This document shows positions 8,220 through 18,401 of a DNA stretch of 64,000 nt, one piece after another. The DNA is taken from contig CATLAX010000001.1 of NCBI GenBank assembly GCA_949878575.1, positions 446,220-510,219 of the forward strand, read 5' to 3'. How positions within the stretch are numbered: the first letter of the stretch is position 1; every line of letters starts with the position of its first letter. The position numbers and the translations under genes were made by a program. The stretch is from an uncultured Alphaproteobacteria bacterium (lineage in GTDB: Bacteria; Pseudomonadota; Alphaproteobacteria; Rs-D84). A model generated the notes under the pieces. That model did no database searches, was not told the DNA's origin, and saw only the letters and a program-made list of their open reading frames with translations.

Positions 8220-10115
8220 ATGGGAAAAGTTTTAGGTATTGATTTGGGTACCACTAATTCGGCCATGGCCTTTATGGACGGCAGTGACCCCAAAATAATT
8301 GAAAATGCCGAGGGCCAGCGCACAACACCGTCTGTCGTTGCGTTGACATCAAACGGCGAACAGCTGGTCGGGATTACGGCAAAGAACCAGGCCGTTACAA
8401 ATCCTGAAAATACAATTTATGAAATCAAGCGCCTGATGGGACTGCGTTATGACAGCCCGGTGGTCAAAGAAATCGCGGCGCGTGTGCCGTATAAGATTGT
8501 TCGTGGCGACAATGGCGACGCGTGGGTTGAAATGGACGGTAAAAAATATGCGCCGTCACAGATTTCCGCGATGATTCTGGCAAAACTGAAGAAAGACGCG
8601 GAAAACTATCTGGGCGAACCGGTAACCGATGCGGTTATCACCGTGCCTGCGTATTTTAACGATTCCCAGCGCCAGGCGACAAAAGACGCCGGTCGCATCG
8701 CGGGCTTGAACGTGCTGCGTATTGTAAATGAACCCACGGCCGCGGCATTGGCATATGGCCTGGAAAAAGACAAGAACGGCATAATCGCCGTATACGATTT
8801 GGGTGGCGGAACATTTGACGTGTCCATTCTGGAAATCGTTGACGGCGTGTTTGAGGTAAAGTCAACCAACGGCGACACCCAGCTGGGCGGGTCTGACTTT
8901 GATGCGCGCATTTTGGAATATCTGATTTCCGAATTCAAGGGCCAGACAGGAATTGACCTGACCAACGACAAACTGGCGTTGCAGCGTTTAAAGGAAGCGG
9001 CGGAAAAAGCCAAAATAGAGCTGTCTTCCAAAACGACAACTGACATCAATCTGCCGTATCTGACGGCGGATGCAACCGGGCCGAAGCATTTTAATACAAC
9101 GTTGACCCGTGCAAAGTTGGAATCCTTGGTGGACGATTTGATTCAAAAGACCATTGAGCCATGCAAAAAAGCCCTGGCAGATGCGGGGATTGACAAGTCC
9201 CAGATTAACGAGGTTATTTTGGTCGGCGGCCAGACCCGCATGCCGAAAGTTGCGGAAACCGTAAAGGATTTCTTTGGCCGTGAACCGCACAAGGGTGTAA
9301 ACCCGGACGAGGTTGTGGCCGACGGTGCCGCGATTCAAGGCGGCGTGCTGAAAGGCGATGTAAAAGACGTTCTGTTGTTGGATGTAACGCCTTTGTCGCT
9401 GGGTATAGAAACCCTGGGTGGTGTGTTTACACGTTTGATTGACCGCAACACGACGATTCCCACAAAGAAATCGCAGGTGTTTTCAACCGCCGAAGACAAT
9501 CAGTCCGCCGTTACAATCCGCGTGTTTCAAGGTGAACGCGACATGGCGGCCGATAACAAACTGCTCGGGCAGTTCAATTTGGAAGGTATTGCCCCCGCAC
9601 CGCGCGGCATGCCCCAGATAGAGGTGTCTTTTGATATTGACGCCAACGGCATTGTGCATGTTTCCGCCAAAGACAAGGGTACCGGCAAAGAGCAGACCAT
9701 ATCCATCAAATCAGATGGCGGACTGTCCGAAGAGGATATAAAGAAAATGGTGGATGAAGCGGCTGCGAATGCAGAGGCCGACAAAAAGAAGCGCGCCCTG
9801 GCCGAGGCGAAGAACAACGCAGAGGCCGCGGTGTTCGGTATAGAAAAGTCTTTAAAAGAACACGGTGACAAAGTCAGTGAAGACGAACGCAAGGCGATAG
9901 AAGACGCAAAAAAAGAACTGGCGGACGAAATCGCAAAGGCCGATGCCACCGCGGAAAGTTTAAAGGCAAAGACGGATGCACTGACGGAAAAGGCGATGAA
10001 GCTGGGCGAAGCCGTATACAAGGCAAGCCATGCAGAACAGGCGTCGCAGGCGTCCGGTTCCGACAAACCGGCCGACGACGGCACGCGTGATGCAGACTTT
10101 TCTGAAAAGAAATAA
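8220..10115 (+). CDS. dnaK: Chaperone DnaK (Hsp70)
   Basis: [21 protein letters not shown]...[21 protein letters not shown]...[13 protein letters not shown]. Confidence 0.97.
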   Translation: MGKVLGIDLGTTNSAMAFMDGSDPKIIENAEGQRTTPSVVALTSNGEQLVGITAKNQAVTNPENTIYEIKRLMGLRYDSPVVKEIAARVPYKIVRGDNGDAWVEMDGKKYAPSQISAMILAKLKKDAENYLGEPVTDAVITVPAYFNDSQRQATKDAGRIAGLNVLRIVNEPTAAALAYGLEKDKNGIIAVYDLGGGTFDVSILEIVDGVFEVKSTNGDTQLGGSDFDARILEYLISEFKGQTGIDLTNDKLALQRLKEAAEKAKIELSSKTTTDINLPYLTADATGPKHFNTTLTRAKLESLVDDLIQKTIEPCKKALADAGIDKSQINEVILVGGQTRMPKVAETVKDFFGREPHKGVNPDEVVADGAAIQGGVLKGDVKDVLLLDVTPLSLGIETLGGVFTRLIDRNTTIPTKKSQVFSTAEDNQSAVTIRVFQGERDMAADNKLLGQFNLEGIAPAPRGMPQIEVSFDIDANGIVHVSAKDKGTGKEQTISIKSDGGLSEEDIKKMVDEAAANAEADKKKRALAEAKNNAEAAVFGIEKSLKEHGDKVSEDERKAIEDAKKELADEIAKADATAESLKAKTDALTEKAMKLGEAVYKASHAEQASQASGSDKPADDGTRDADFSEKK

Positions 10116-10172
10116 TGTGTTTCGTGACAAGCGCCCCTTTTTGGGGCGTTTTATTTTTTTTGCTTATAGGTA

Positions 10173-10201
10173 TTGACAAAATATAAAATAAGTACTATAT
10201 T
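10173..10201 (+). promoter_or_regulatory. Near-consensus sigma-70 promoter
   Basis: TTGACA-N17-TATATT upstream of the 10242 ORF. Confidence 0.7.
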
Positions 10202-10241
10202 TATTTTGTAATAATAAATGTCGCAACAAAAGGAGAGACAT

Positions 10242-10721
10242 ATGAAAGTAGAAATCAGACAGCTTTTAACGGATATTTCTTTTTTTAGAGAAACGATTAG
10301 TGGAATTCGCTTTATCTGCGAAGACAACAGCTATTTTACAAGCTTCCCGTCTGTTGCCGAATGGACTGGTGGGGATGTTGTATTGGAGCTGCGTACAAGC
10401 GACAGCGCTGCGGAAATTATAAGTCGTTTGGCTGATTATAACATTGTGGCTGTGCCACAAGAGGGTGGTTACAGGACCCGGAGTATAAGGTTTGCCATAA
10501 AAAGTGATAATGACATTATATGTGTTTTGCATAAGGCCTTTGCGGACAGCAATTTGCGTAAAAAAGCGCATCAGCTGGACGGTCTGAACCAGAATGTTGA
10601 TCAGTTGGTTCAGCAGTTGCCGCATGTACGGCACGGTGCGTTTAGTCGCGGTGTCAAGGCAATGAAAAACCAGATAGACACATTGAAAAACATAAGAGCA
10701 TATCATCAAAAGGAACGTTAA
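10242..10721 (+). CDS. Hypothetical protein
   Basis: ORF with RBS (AAAGGAGAGACAT) before ATG 10242; own promoter and terminator; no family recognised. Confidence 0.65.
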   Translation: MKVEIRQLLTDISFFRETISGIRFICEDNSYFTSFPSVAEWTGGDVVLELRTSDSAAEIISRLADYNIVAVPQEGGYRTRSIRFAIKSDNDIICVLHKAFADSNLRKKAHQLDGLNQNVDQLVQQLPHVRHGAFSRGVKAMKNQIDTLKNIRAYHQKER

Positions 10722-10748
10722 AAAAACCGCCGAACGGCGGTTTTTTTA
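10722..10748. terminator. Bidirectional terminator between convergent genes
   Basis: AAAAAACCGCCGAACGGCGGTTTTTTT. Confidence 0.85.
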
Positions 10749-11837
10749 GTCTTTCATTTCACCAATATACGTCCCCATGTCAACCGCAACCTGTAACAGC
10801 GGGTCATCCGGGGATACATATGCGTTTGACGTCATTAAACCCGAAATGTGCGGGTCGGCGACAACATCGCCGGTGCTAAAGAATTCGGCCAGTGTAATTG
10901 TTTTGCACACGCCGTTCTGCATTGCCGTCATTACATATGTTTCGTTGTTTTCAATCGCGCACAGTGCGCAATCCGCCATTGTGGTTGCCAGTATGCGGTC
11001 CGTGGCGGTTGTATCGCCGGAACGCATCAGATGTTCCGGAAATTCCGGGCGGTTTGCGATGCCCGCCGCCGTTAACTGACGTGAAATCATGTCCGCGGCG
11101 CGGCCGGAATGTCCGCGCAGGGATATTCCCTCTGATACCATTATGATGCCGTAATCGGTTTCGGCATTTTTGATGCGTTCAACAACCTTGTCCATGTTGA
11201 ATTTGATTTCCGGCATCAGAATCACGGCCGCCCCGGTGGCGATTCCCGCCTCCAGTGCCAGTTTGCCGCAGTCACGGCCCATCGCCTGAACAACAAACCA
11301 GCGGTGATGGCTGCGTGCCGTCATTAGCAGCTGGTCGCAGTATGTTGTCAACTGCTGCACCGCCGTATTAAATCCGACGGTTGCATCTGTTAACGGAACG
11401 TCCATGTCAATGGTTTTTGGAATACACACCAGTTTTACGCCCGCATAAATTTCCTTAAAACGCCATGCCAGCGACAGGCTGCCGTTGCCACCGACCAAAA
11501 CCAAAGTATCCAAATTTAATGAAATCAGCGAATCGTGCAACTTTTTATTAAATTCATCCAGTTTGCCGATTTTTGCGGCAGCTTCAAAGTTCATAACACC
11601 GGCGCGGCCGTTGCCCAGAATGCTGCCCGACAGGCGCGCCGCCGCCAATGGCACCGATTCCGGTGTCAGTTCTGATGCCTGGACGGGGGTTGCATACAAT
11701 CCGTCGGTGCCGTCACGAATTCCAATTACAGTCCAACCGCGCACGGCCGCGCCGCAGATTACGCGTTGAATAACAGTGTTCAGGCCGCTGCAGTCGCCGC
11801 CCGTGGTCATTATGCCTATTCTTTTTGACTCACTCAT
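10746..11837 (-). CDS. 6-phosphofructokinase family protein (phosphoryl donor uncertain)
   Basis: RIGIMTTGGDCSGLN, GGNGSLSLAWRF, PKTIDMDVPLTDATVGFNTAV. Confidence 0.88.
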   Translation of the reverse strand: MSESKRIGIMTTGGDCSGLNTVIQRVICGAAVRGWTVIGIRDGTDGLYATPVQASELTPESVPLAAARLSGSILGNGRAGVMNFEAAAKIGKLDEFNKKLHDSLISLNLDTLVLVGGNGSLSLAWRFKEIYAGVKLVCIPKTIDMDVPLTDATVGFNTAVQQLTTYCDQLLMTARSHHRWFVVQAMGRDCGKLALEAGIATGAAVILMPEIKFNMDKVVERIKNAETDYGIIMVSEGISLRGHSGRAADMISRQLTAAGIANRPEFPEHLMRSGDTTATDRILATTMADCALCAIENNETYVMTAMQNGVCKTITLAEFFSTGDVVADPHISGLMTSNAYVSPDDPLLQVAVDMGTYIGEMKD

Positions 11838-11944
11838 TTTTCCATTCCTTTTTTTGCCGATAAATTATAGCACAATTAAGTTGACAAAGAAATATATTTT
11901 GCGATAATTTGTCCATTGTTATAATTTATGTCCGGAGTTATCAA

Positions 11945-13066
11945 ATGGCAAAGAAAAATACCTCGCAAAAAAGAAAACCCTCTACGGATGATTTGATTGA
12001 CAGCGCAATAGCACAGCAGAATTCATGGATGGAAAACAGACGTGCCTTTGCACGGCGGTTTCTGCATACGTTAAACATATTCGCGCGCCCCGCACCAAAG
12101 CCCGGTGAACAATCGGAAAAGAAAAAGGTTGATATACGCGGCGGTCTGCGCGCGTACTGGTTCCCGATATTTTGCGCATTGGCGGTGATATTTGTCGCCG
12201 TGTGGGTCGTCTTTGTTCATACGCCTGTTGCGCATCGCGTTGTTATTGTGCCGGCCGTGCCGGAACCCGTCGTTCGCGACATAGACACCACAACCGCGCC
12301 GGAATTTGATATTGTGCGCATAGAACGCGGCGGCAAAATAGTTGTTGCGGGGCGCTGGTTGCCGCATCAGAACATATCAATACTGGTTGATGGAAAAATA
12401 ACGGCGACGGAACGTACGGATTCTCGCGGGGAATTTGTTTATGCCCCCATGCGGCCGCTGCGTCCCGGCAACTATACGATATCTTTGCTGGGGGTGAATC
12501 CAGATGTCGCCTCGCGGGACAAGGTGTTCGTATATGTTTCAGAACTTAGTCATGAAAATTCCATATCGCTGTTAATGACGCCGGACGGCAGCACCCTGCT
12601 CCAGGCACCCACAATGTTGCAGCATGGGGATCTGGTGGTGTCAAAGATAGATTATCTGGACACGGGCCGTATAATTGTCACCGGTGATGCGCTGCCGCGG
12701 TTGCGCGTGTCTTTGACGCTGGATGACAAATACATCGGGTTTGCGCGCGTGTCCGACCACAGACACTTTGGCCTGGGGGCTGATGTGGGCGAACTGACGC
12801 CGGGGCGCGAATATCGTTTGGCGGTGCGTCTGCACGACGGCGACGGCCGTACTGTTGCAACGATAAACCATGACTTTAAAATGCCGGAAATGACAGGGGA
12901 CGACGATACTTTTTACACTGTGCGCCGTGGCGATTGCCTGTGGATTATTGCGCGGAATTTTCTGCGCCGCGGAATTTTGTTTAGTGTAATTGCGGAACGC
13001 AACGACATAGAAAATCCGAATTTGATTTATCCAAAGCAGTTGCTGCAGATTCCGGTTGAAAAATAA
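11945..13066 (+). CDS. Membrane-anchored LysM-domain protein
   Basis: TM segment (AYWFPIFCALAVIFVAVWVVFV) and C-terminal LysM (YTVRRGDCLWIIARNFL...IYPKQLLQIP). Confidence 0.82.
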   Translation: MAKKNTSQKRKPSTDDLIDSAIAQQNSWMENRRAFARRFLHTLNIFARPAPKPGEQSEKKKVDIRGGLRAYWFPIFCALAVIFVAVWVVFVHTPVAHRVVIVPAVPEPVVRDIDTTTAPEFDIVRIERGGKIVVAGRWLPHQNISILVDGKITATERTDSRGEFVYAPMRPLRPGNYTISLLGVNPDVASRDKVFVYVSELSHENSISLLMTPDGSTLLQAPTMLQHGDLVVSKIDYLDTGRIIVTGDALPRLRVSLTLDDKYIGFARVSDHRHFGLGADVGELTPGREYRLAVRLHDGDGRTVATINHDFKMPEMTGDDDTFYTVRRGDCLWIIARNFLRRGILFSVIAERNDIENPNLIYPKQLLQIPVEK

Positions 13067-13516
13067 ATGAACAAAGAAGATGCAAAAAATTATTTGATGA
13101 TGGCGGCAATGTTGGCGAATTATGACATTGACCGCCGCGGCGTGGACATAGTGCCGACAGACTTTATGCGCAAAATTTTAAAAAGGCTTATTTTACGCGG
13201 CTTTTGCATCAAATGTGCGTTGTGCCATAAACCCATTGTTCATGAGAGCGAATTGTCATTAGACCATACTGTGCCAAGATCGCATGGCGGCAGTGATTAT
13301 CTGCACAATATGCAGCCGGCCCATCGTACATGCAATGAAAAGAAAGGCAACAACACAAATGAGGATGATATTGAACGGGCGTGCACCGGTTCTGATGATT
13401 CACCGTCCGAAATATTAAAGCGTAAGAGAAAACGCAAATATGCGGATCAAAAGCATCGCAATATTAAACGTATAAAACCCTGGGAAATAGATAACAGTTA
13501 TAATAAAGGCAGATAA
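13067..13516 (+). CDS. HNH endonuclease family protein
   Basis: CALCHKPI...LSLDHTVPRSHGGSDYLHNMQPAHRTCNEKKGN; start abuts the previous stop. Confidence 0.85.
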   Translation: MNKEDAKNYLMMAAMLANYDIDRRGVDIVPTDFMRKILKRLILRGFCIKCALCHKPIVHESELSLDHTVPRSHGGSDYLHNMQPAHRTCNEKKGNNTNEDDIERACTGSDDSPSEILKRKRKRKYADQKHRNIKRIKPWEIDNSYNKGR

Positions 13517-13586
13517 AAAAACACCGGCCTCTGGTCGGTTTCGTTTTTTATTGCCTGCATTGCAGGGATGTCTTGTTGTTTAAACC

Positions 13587-13660
13587 TGGTGCGGGCGAAG
13601 GGAATCGAACCCTCGTCTTCAGCTTGGGAAGCTGACGTGCTACCATTATACCACGCCCGC
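13587..13660 (-). tRNA. tRNA-Gly(CCC), 3' CCA encoded
   Basis: Acceptor GCGGGCG/CGCCCGC, anticodon loop TTCCCAA, T-arm GGTTCGATTCC, CCA present. Confidence 0.95.
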
Positions 13661-13795
13661 AGTTTGAAGGACGGGCTGATTTTATAACCTTTGCCTGTAA
13701 AAGTCCAGAACAAAAAGTGCGGGGCTTTTTCTGTTTGATTTTTCGTTTGTTAAGCTATACCGTATTTCGTATCACCTACACAAAGGGAGAAAATT

Positions 13796-15049
13796 ATGAG
13801 TAGTGAAAATTTGAATCCTCTGTTGGCCGCACAGCGTCGTGTAAAAGTGGCTTGCGACAAACTGGGGTTGAAACCTGATGTTTACGAGATTTTAAAAAAT
13901 CCGCAACGGATGTTTGAAGTGTCAATTCCTGTTAAAATGGACGACGGTTCCATAAAGGTCTTTACAGGATTCCGCGCCCAGCATAACACGGCGATAGGAC
14001 CGTCAAAGGGCGGCGTGCGCTTTCATCCCATGGTAACCCGGGACGAGGTTGCGGCACTGTCCATATGGATGACTTTTAAGTGCGCCGTTACCGGGATTCC
14101 GTATGGCGGCGGCAAAGGCGGCATTATTGTTGACCCCAAAGAATTGTCCGCTGGTGAACTGGAACGCCTGTGCCGCGCGTATGTTGATGCAATTTATCCG
14201 ATACTGGGCGAAAAAAAGGACGTGCCAGCGCCGGACGTCAACACCAACGGCCAGATAATGTCGTGGATGATTGATGAATATATAAAACTGTCCGGCGAGG
14301 CGTCTTTTGGCACCTTTACCGGCAAACCGGTTGAACTGGCCGGGTCCAAGGGTCGCACGCGTGCAACCGGACTGGGTATCTCTATTGTGATAGCAAAGGC
14401 GTTGAAAACCCAGAACAAAGATATGAAGGGTGCAACGATTGCCATCCAGGGATTTGGAAACGTCGGCAGCTTTACCGCAAAATGCAGTCATGACATGGGG
14501 GCAAAGATTGTCGCCATTGCAGAATGGAACACAATTCTGTACAATGAAAAAGGAATTGATATTGACGCGCTGATGCAGTTCAAGGCCGATAACAAGGGCA
14601 GCATTAAAGGTTTCCCGGGGGCGGATGAAATTTCCGCGGAACAGTTCTGGGGTCTGGATGTGGACGTTGTGTCGCCGTGCGCAATGGAAAACACTATTAC
14701 CAAAGAAACCGCGCCGTTGATTAAAAGCAAGCTGGTCGTGGAGGGAGCAAACGGGCCGACGACGATAGAGGGCGAAGAAATATTGAACGCAAAGGGTGTA
14801 ACCGTTGTTCCGGATATTCTGGCGAATGCCGGCGGGGTCACGGTTTCATATTTTGAATGGGTTCAAAACCGCTATGGCTATTACTGGGGCGAGGCAGAGG
14901 TTGAACAGAAAGAGGAAATCGCAATGAAAGATGCCTTTGATGCGATTTACAAGATAAAGACTCAGTACAGTGTTACCATGCGCGAGGCGGCGTACATGCA
15001 TTCTATCAAGCGTGTTGCAACCGCCATGGAATTGCGCGGATGGTGCTGA
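13796..15049 (+). CDS. gdhA: Glu/Leu/Phe/Val dehydrogenase family, likely glutamate dehydrogenase
   Basis: GPSKGGVRFHP...MTFKCAVTGIPYGGGKGGI...GFGNVGSFTA. Confidence 0.92.
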   Translation: MSSENLNPLLAAQRRVKVACDKLGLKPDVYEILKNPQRMFEVSIPVKMDDGSIKVFTGFRAQHNTAIGPSKGGVRFHPMVTRDEVAALSIWMTFKCAVTGIPYGGGKGGIIVDPKELSAGELERLCRAYVDAIYPILGEKKDVPAPDVNTNGQIMSWMIDEYIKLSGEASFGTFTGKPVELAGSKGRTRATGLGISIVIAKALKTQNKDMKGATIAIQGFGNVGSFTAKCSHDMGAKIVAIAEWNTILYNEKGIDIDALMQFKADNKGSIKGFPGADEISAEQFWGLDVDVVSPCAMENTITKETAPLIKSKLVVEGANGPTTIEGEEILNAKGVTVVPDILANAGGVTVSYFEWVQNRYGYYWGEAEVEQKEEIAMKDAFDAIYKIKTQYSVTMREAAYMHSIKRVATAMELRGWC

Positions 15050-15107
15050 TGCCACTGTGTTGTATATGGCAAAATCCCCGCTTTGTCGGGGATTTTTTAA
15101 TATTTTA

Positions 15108-15227
15108 TTGACTTTTGATAATTTTTGATAAATAATTGCCTTGCAAATCCCAATAGATTGCCATTACAGATACCCCAGTACGCGGAATGCGTGTGGAACA
15201 TCAACCGGCGAGTGTTCGCTCTTGATG
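15108..15227 (+). promoter_or_regulatory. rpsP promoter and leader hairpin
   Basis: TTGACT-N17-AATAAT; hairpin CATCAA..GCGA-GTGT-TCGC..TTGATG at 15199-15227. Confidence 0.5.
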
Positions 15228-15271
15228 CATGGTCGTCTTTATGGGCAAAGATAATTAATAAGGAGCAAAAA

Positions 15272-15691
15272 ATGGCAACAGTTATCAGACTGGCACGTTA
15301 CGGGGCGAAAAAGCGTCCGTATTATCACATAGTAGTTACGGATTCACGCAACGCCCGCAATTCCGGCAATGTTCTGGAGGTGGTTGGAAAATACGACCCG
15401 ATGCAGCCCAAAGACAGCGACAAGCGCGTTGTTTTAAAGATGGATGAGGTTAAGGCCTGGATGGCAAAGGGCGCAAAACCGTCCGACCGTGTTTACAAAT
15501 TCCTGGCAAATGCCGGCGTGGTCGCGAAAAAGCCGGTTCCGGTTCAGACTAAAAAACATCTGCAGTCGGAAAAGACACAGATGAAGATCAAGGACAAGGC
15601 GGAAAAACTGGCCAAGGCGGCAGAGGAAAAGGCCGCAGCAGAAGCAGCGGCCAAAGCGGCCGCGGAAGCACCGGCGGAATCCGCGGAATAA
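15272..15691 (+). CDS. rpsP: 30S ribosomal protein S16 with Ala/Glu/Lys-rich C-terminal tail
   Basis: MATVIRLARYGAKKRPYYHIVVTDSRNARNS; the track start at 15125 is too far upstream. Confidence 0.95.
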   Translation: MATVIRLARYGAKKRPYYHIVVTDSRNARNSGNVLEVVGKYDPMQPKDSDKRVVLKMDEVKAWMAKGAKPSDRVYKFLANAGVVAKKPVPVQTKKHLQSEKTQMKIKDKAEKLAKAAEEKAAAEAAAKAAAEAPAESAE

Positions 15692-15738
15692 TATTATATC
15701 CCCGGGCTTGTCCCGGGGTTTAAACAAGAGAATTCTTA

Positions 15739-16074
15739 ATGGCTAAACATGAAAAAGATTGCTTTTATTGTATACAAAAGTCTAATGTTGGGTGTTACGG
15801 CTGTCAGGTATTAAATTTGCCCGAAATAGATTATGTATTTTGTCCGCTTGAAAGTAATGTGGTGTGCAGAACACTGACATGGGGCGTGGTTAGCTATGAT
15901 AAATTTTTGAGAAAACTGTCGGAAACGGATGATCTGGCTATAATTTCTCAAGATATAACCTGGTGTCCCGGCGAATGTGGCGACGCAAAGCGAAAATTAG
16001 CGAACGTGGCCATATGTAAAAAAATGGGGCTGGATCCGAAAAAGTGTTTGGATGTCAATGGGCGAGAACGTTAA
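15739..16074 (+). CDS. Small cysteine-rich hypothetical protein
   Basis: 111-aa ORF between rpsP and rimM; CFYCIQKSNVGCYGC (CxxC-x7-CxxC) plus further Cys; stop overlaps rimM start. Confidence 0.65.
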   Translation: MAKHEKDCFYCIQKSNVGCYGCQVLNLPEIDYVFCPLESNVVCRTLTWGVVSYDKFLRKLSETDDLAIISQDITWCPGECGDAKRKLANVAICKKMGLDPKKCLDVNGRER

Positions 16075-16544
16075 TGATGAAAGACGATAAAAAAATCTTG
16101 GTCGGAAAAATTGTCGCGCCCCAGGGAATCCGGGGCGAGGTGCGTGTTCAAACATACACCGCGTCGCCGATGGATTTTAAAGCCTTGCCGGTACAGTCGC
16201 CCCGTTTTAATGACGGTGATTTTAAATTTGTACGACGCTTAAACCCGACCTCTTCCGTTGTTGTGGCTAAAATTCGCGGCGTGGATGACCGCACGGCGGC
16301 GGAAACGCTGCGCGGGGCGGATTTGTTCATTGCGCGTGATGCATTGCCCGCAGTGGATGAAAACGAGTATTACCAGGCGGATTTAATCGGCTTTCGTGTC
16401 ATGCGCGGCGGCACGGAAATAGGCGTTCTGGACGGATTTCAGAATTTTGGCGCAGGCGATATAATGGAGCTTGATTCGGGTGACATGATACTGTTTGCGG
16501 GCGCCGTTGTGGATTTTGGAACAAAAACAATTACGGTTAAATAA
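16074..16544 (+). CDS. rimM: Ribosome maturation factor RimM
   Basis: ILVGKIVAPQGIRGEVRVQTYT; operon position. Confidence 0.93.
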   Translation: MMKDDKKILVGKIVAPQGIRGEVRVQTYTASPMDFKALPVQSPRFNDGDFKFVRRLNPTSSVVVAKIRGVDDRTAAETLRGADLFIARDALPAVDENEYYQADLIGFRVMRGGTEIGVLDGFQNFGAGDIMELDSGDMILFAGAVVDFGTKTITVK

Positions 16545-16546
16545 AT

Positions 16547-17227
16547 ATGCATTTCAACATACTGACCATTTTTCCGGAAATGTTTCCAGGCACGCTTGGG
16601 GCCGGTGTTGTCGGACGCGCGCTGGAGCGCGGAATATGGTCGTATGATGTGATAAACATACGCGATTTTGCATACAACAATTACGGCAGTGTTGACGACG
16701 AACAGTTTGGCGGCGGCAAGGGCATGGTAATGCGGCCCGATGTTTTGGGCGCGGCGCTGGATTCTATAAAAAACAGGGGGCGGATAATATACTTTTCGCC
16801 GCGCGGCCCGCGCCTGACACAGCATATGGTGCGCGAATTTGCGGACAATGCGGATGTGACTTATACCCTGCTCTGTGGCCGGTACGAAGGAATAGATGAA
16901 CGAATCATTGAAGAATATGATATAATGGAGCTGTCTATTGGCGACTATATCCTGTCCGGCGGTGAAATTGCCGCACAGGTTTTTGTTGACAGCGCGGTTC
17001 GCGTATTAGATAATGTCGTCGGCGGCGGTGAAAGCGCCACCGCAAATGAAAGTTTTGAAATCGGGGGGCTGGAATGGCCGTTGTACACCCGCCCGTCGGC
17101 ATGGCGTGGACGAAATGTCCCAGAAGTCCTGCTGTCCGGTCACCACGGCAACATAGAACGGTGGCGGAAACAACAATCGGACGAGATAACAAAAAAGCGT
17201 CGTCCGGATTTAATAAAGGAAAAGTAA
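16547..17227 (+). CDS. trmD: tRNA (guanine37-N1)-methyltransferase
   Basis: [13 protein letters not shown]...[33 protein letters not shown]. Confidence 0.97.
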   Translation: MHFNILTIFPEMFPGTLGAGVVGRALERGIWSYDVINIRDFAYNNYGSVDDEQFGGGKGMVMRPDVLGAALDSIKNRGRIIYFSPRGPRLTQHMVREFADNADVTYTLLCGRYEGIDERIIEEYDIMELSIGDYILSGGEIAAQVFVDSAVRVLDNVVGGGESATANESFEIGGLEWPLYTRPSAWRGRNVPEVLLSGHHGNIERWRKQQSDEITKKRRPDLIKEK

Positions 17228-17229
17228 CA

Positions 17230-17622
17230 ATGAGCATTATTAAAAAAATTGAAGAAAAACAAATCGCAAAGCTGAAGGGTGACAAGAATATTCCCGCGTT
17301 TAAGGCTGGCGATACCCTGAAAGTGCATGTGAAAATCAAAGATGGCGACAAATTCCGTATTCAGGTTTTTGAAGGCGTTGTAATCGCGCGTGACGGCGGC
17401 GAAGGAAACAATGCCTCGTTTACCGTGCGTCGTGAATCATACGGTGTCGGTGTAGAGCGCAAATTCCCGCTGTACAGCCCGGCGATTGAAAAGATTGAAA
17501 AAATCCGTATCGGTCGCGTTCGTCGCGCAAAGCTGTTCTTTCTGCGCGGCCTGTCTGGTAAAAAGGCCCGTATTGTTGAAGACTTGTCTGCGGCGTCGGC
17601 GGAAAAGAATGCAAACAAATAA
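17230..17622 (+). CDS. rplS: 50S ribosomal protein L19
   Basis: [15 protein letters not shown]...[13 protein letters not shown]...[17 protein letters not shown]. Confidence 0.96.
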   Translation: MSIIKKIEEKQIAKLKGDKNIPAFKAGDTLKVHVKIKDGDKFRIQVFEGVVIARDGGEGNNASFTVRRESYGVGVERKFPLYSPAIEKIEKIRIGRVRRAKLFFLRGLSGKKARIVEDLSAASAEKNANK

Positions 17623-17639
17623 TTTGTTCGCAGAAACGC

Positions 17640-17672
17640 AAAAAATCCCGTATTTTATACGGGATTTTTTTA
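17640..17672 (+). terminator. rplS operon terminator
   Basis: AAAAAATCCCGTATTTTATACGGGATTTTTTT. Confidence 0.85.
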
Positions 17673-17712
17673 CGGTTTGACTTTGTGGCGTATCCTGTTA
17701 AAATATAACGTC

Positions 17713-18060
17713 ATGAAGAAATATATAAGTGTTTTTTGTGCCGCCGCCGCGTTAATGACAGCTGTTCCTGCAAACGCATACACGGATCGTGACACCGCGG
17801 TTATGCGCGTAATGAACAAGGCCGCCGGCAAGGCCTATACGGTAAAAGTGCCGGTTGGGCGCAAGACGTCGTTTGAAAAGTTGGAACTGTTGGCCCGCAC
17901 CTGTAAACAGACGGACCCTTTTATGGCAGAGGATTTTTTCGTTTTCATGGAAATTTCCCAGGATGAAAAGATTTTTAGCGGCTGGATGAGTCGTAACGAA
18001 CCCGGTAACAACCCGTTGCAGCATCCGGATTATGACGTGTGGCTGGTGCGTTGCGAATAG
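17713..18060 (+). CDS. Secreted DUF2155-like protein
   Basis: Signal peptide MKKYISVFCAAAALMTAVPANA; downstream residues resemble the alphaproteobacterial DUF2155 family. Confidence 0.7.
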   Translation: MKKYISVFCAAAALMTAVPANAYTDRDTAVMRVMNKAAGKAYTVKVPVGRKTSFEKLELLARTCKQTDPFMAEDFFVFMEISQDEKIFSGWMSRNEPGNNPLQHPDYDVWLVRCE

Positions 18061-18093
18061 TTTTGACATATTAGTCATCAGGGAGGAGAAATT

Positions 18094-18399
18094 ATGAAAT
18101 TTATAAAAAAATATATGAAAATATTAATAGGTATTGCGGCGCTGATACTGGTGTTTGTTGTATTTGTTATGACGCAGCGTTCGGAAAATTTGGAAACGGC
18201 GGCGTTAAAAAAATGGCCGGCGGCATCAATGGAGCGGCGCCTGGCGGCGGCAAAAATTTTAACGGGCTCCGATGAAAACGCGGAATTGATTGTACAGTGT
18301 ATAGATAAAATCGCAGCAATGCCGGATTCCGGCGAAATGGCGGTGCGTGACGCGGCCTCACTGTGCTATACCGGCATTCAGTTAAAGGAAAATTTATAA
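18094..18399 (+). CDS. Small membrane-anchored hypothetical protein
   Basis: 101-aa ORF with N-terminal TM helix; GGGAGGAG RBS. Confidence 0.65.
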   Translation: MKFIKKYMKILIGIAALILVFVVFVMTQRSENLETAALKKWPAASMERRLAAAKILTGSDENAELIVQCIDKIAAMPDSGEMAVRDAASLCYTGIQLKENL

Positions 18400-18401
18400 C
18401 A

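Noticed and set aside
8606-9049. Long antisense ORFs inside dnaK, rpoD, recN, addA and similar genes
   Set aside because: Low-complexity shadow ORFs from codon bias of strong coding genes; no independent support.
13067-13516. HNH protein as a homing endonuclease or group I intron ORF
   Set aside because: It directly follows a LysM gene with abutting stop/start and shows no intron or intein context; more likely a stand-alone HNH protein.
15125-15271. N-terminal extension of S16 in the ORF track
   Set aside because: Sequence is leader with promoter and hairpin; the ribosomal protein starts MATVIRLARYG at 15272 after AAGGAG.
15600-15691. Ala/Glu/Lys-rich tail of S16 as a separate domain or repeat element
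   Set aside because: Simple low-complexity extension; such tails also occur on other ribosomal proteins, for example the Ala-rich end of rplY here.
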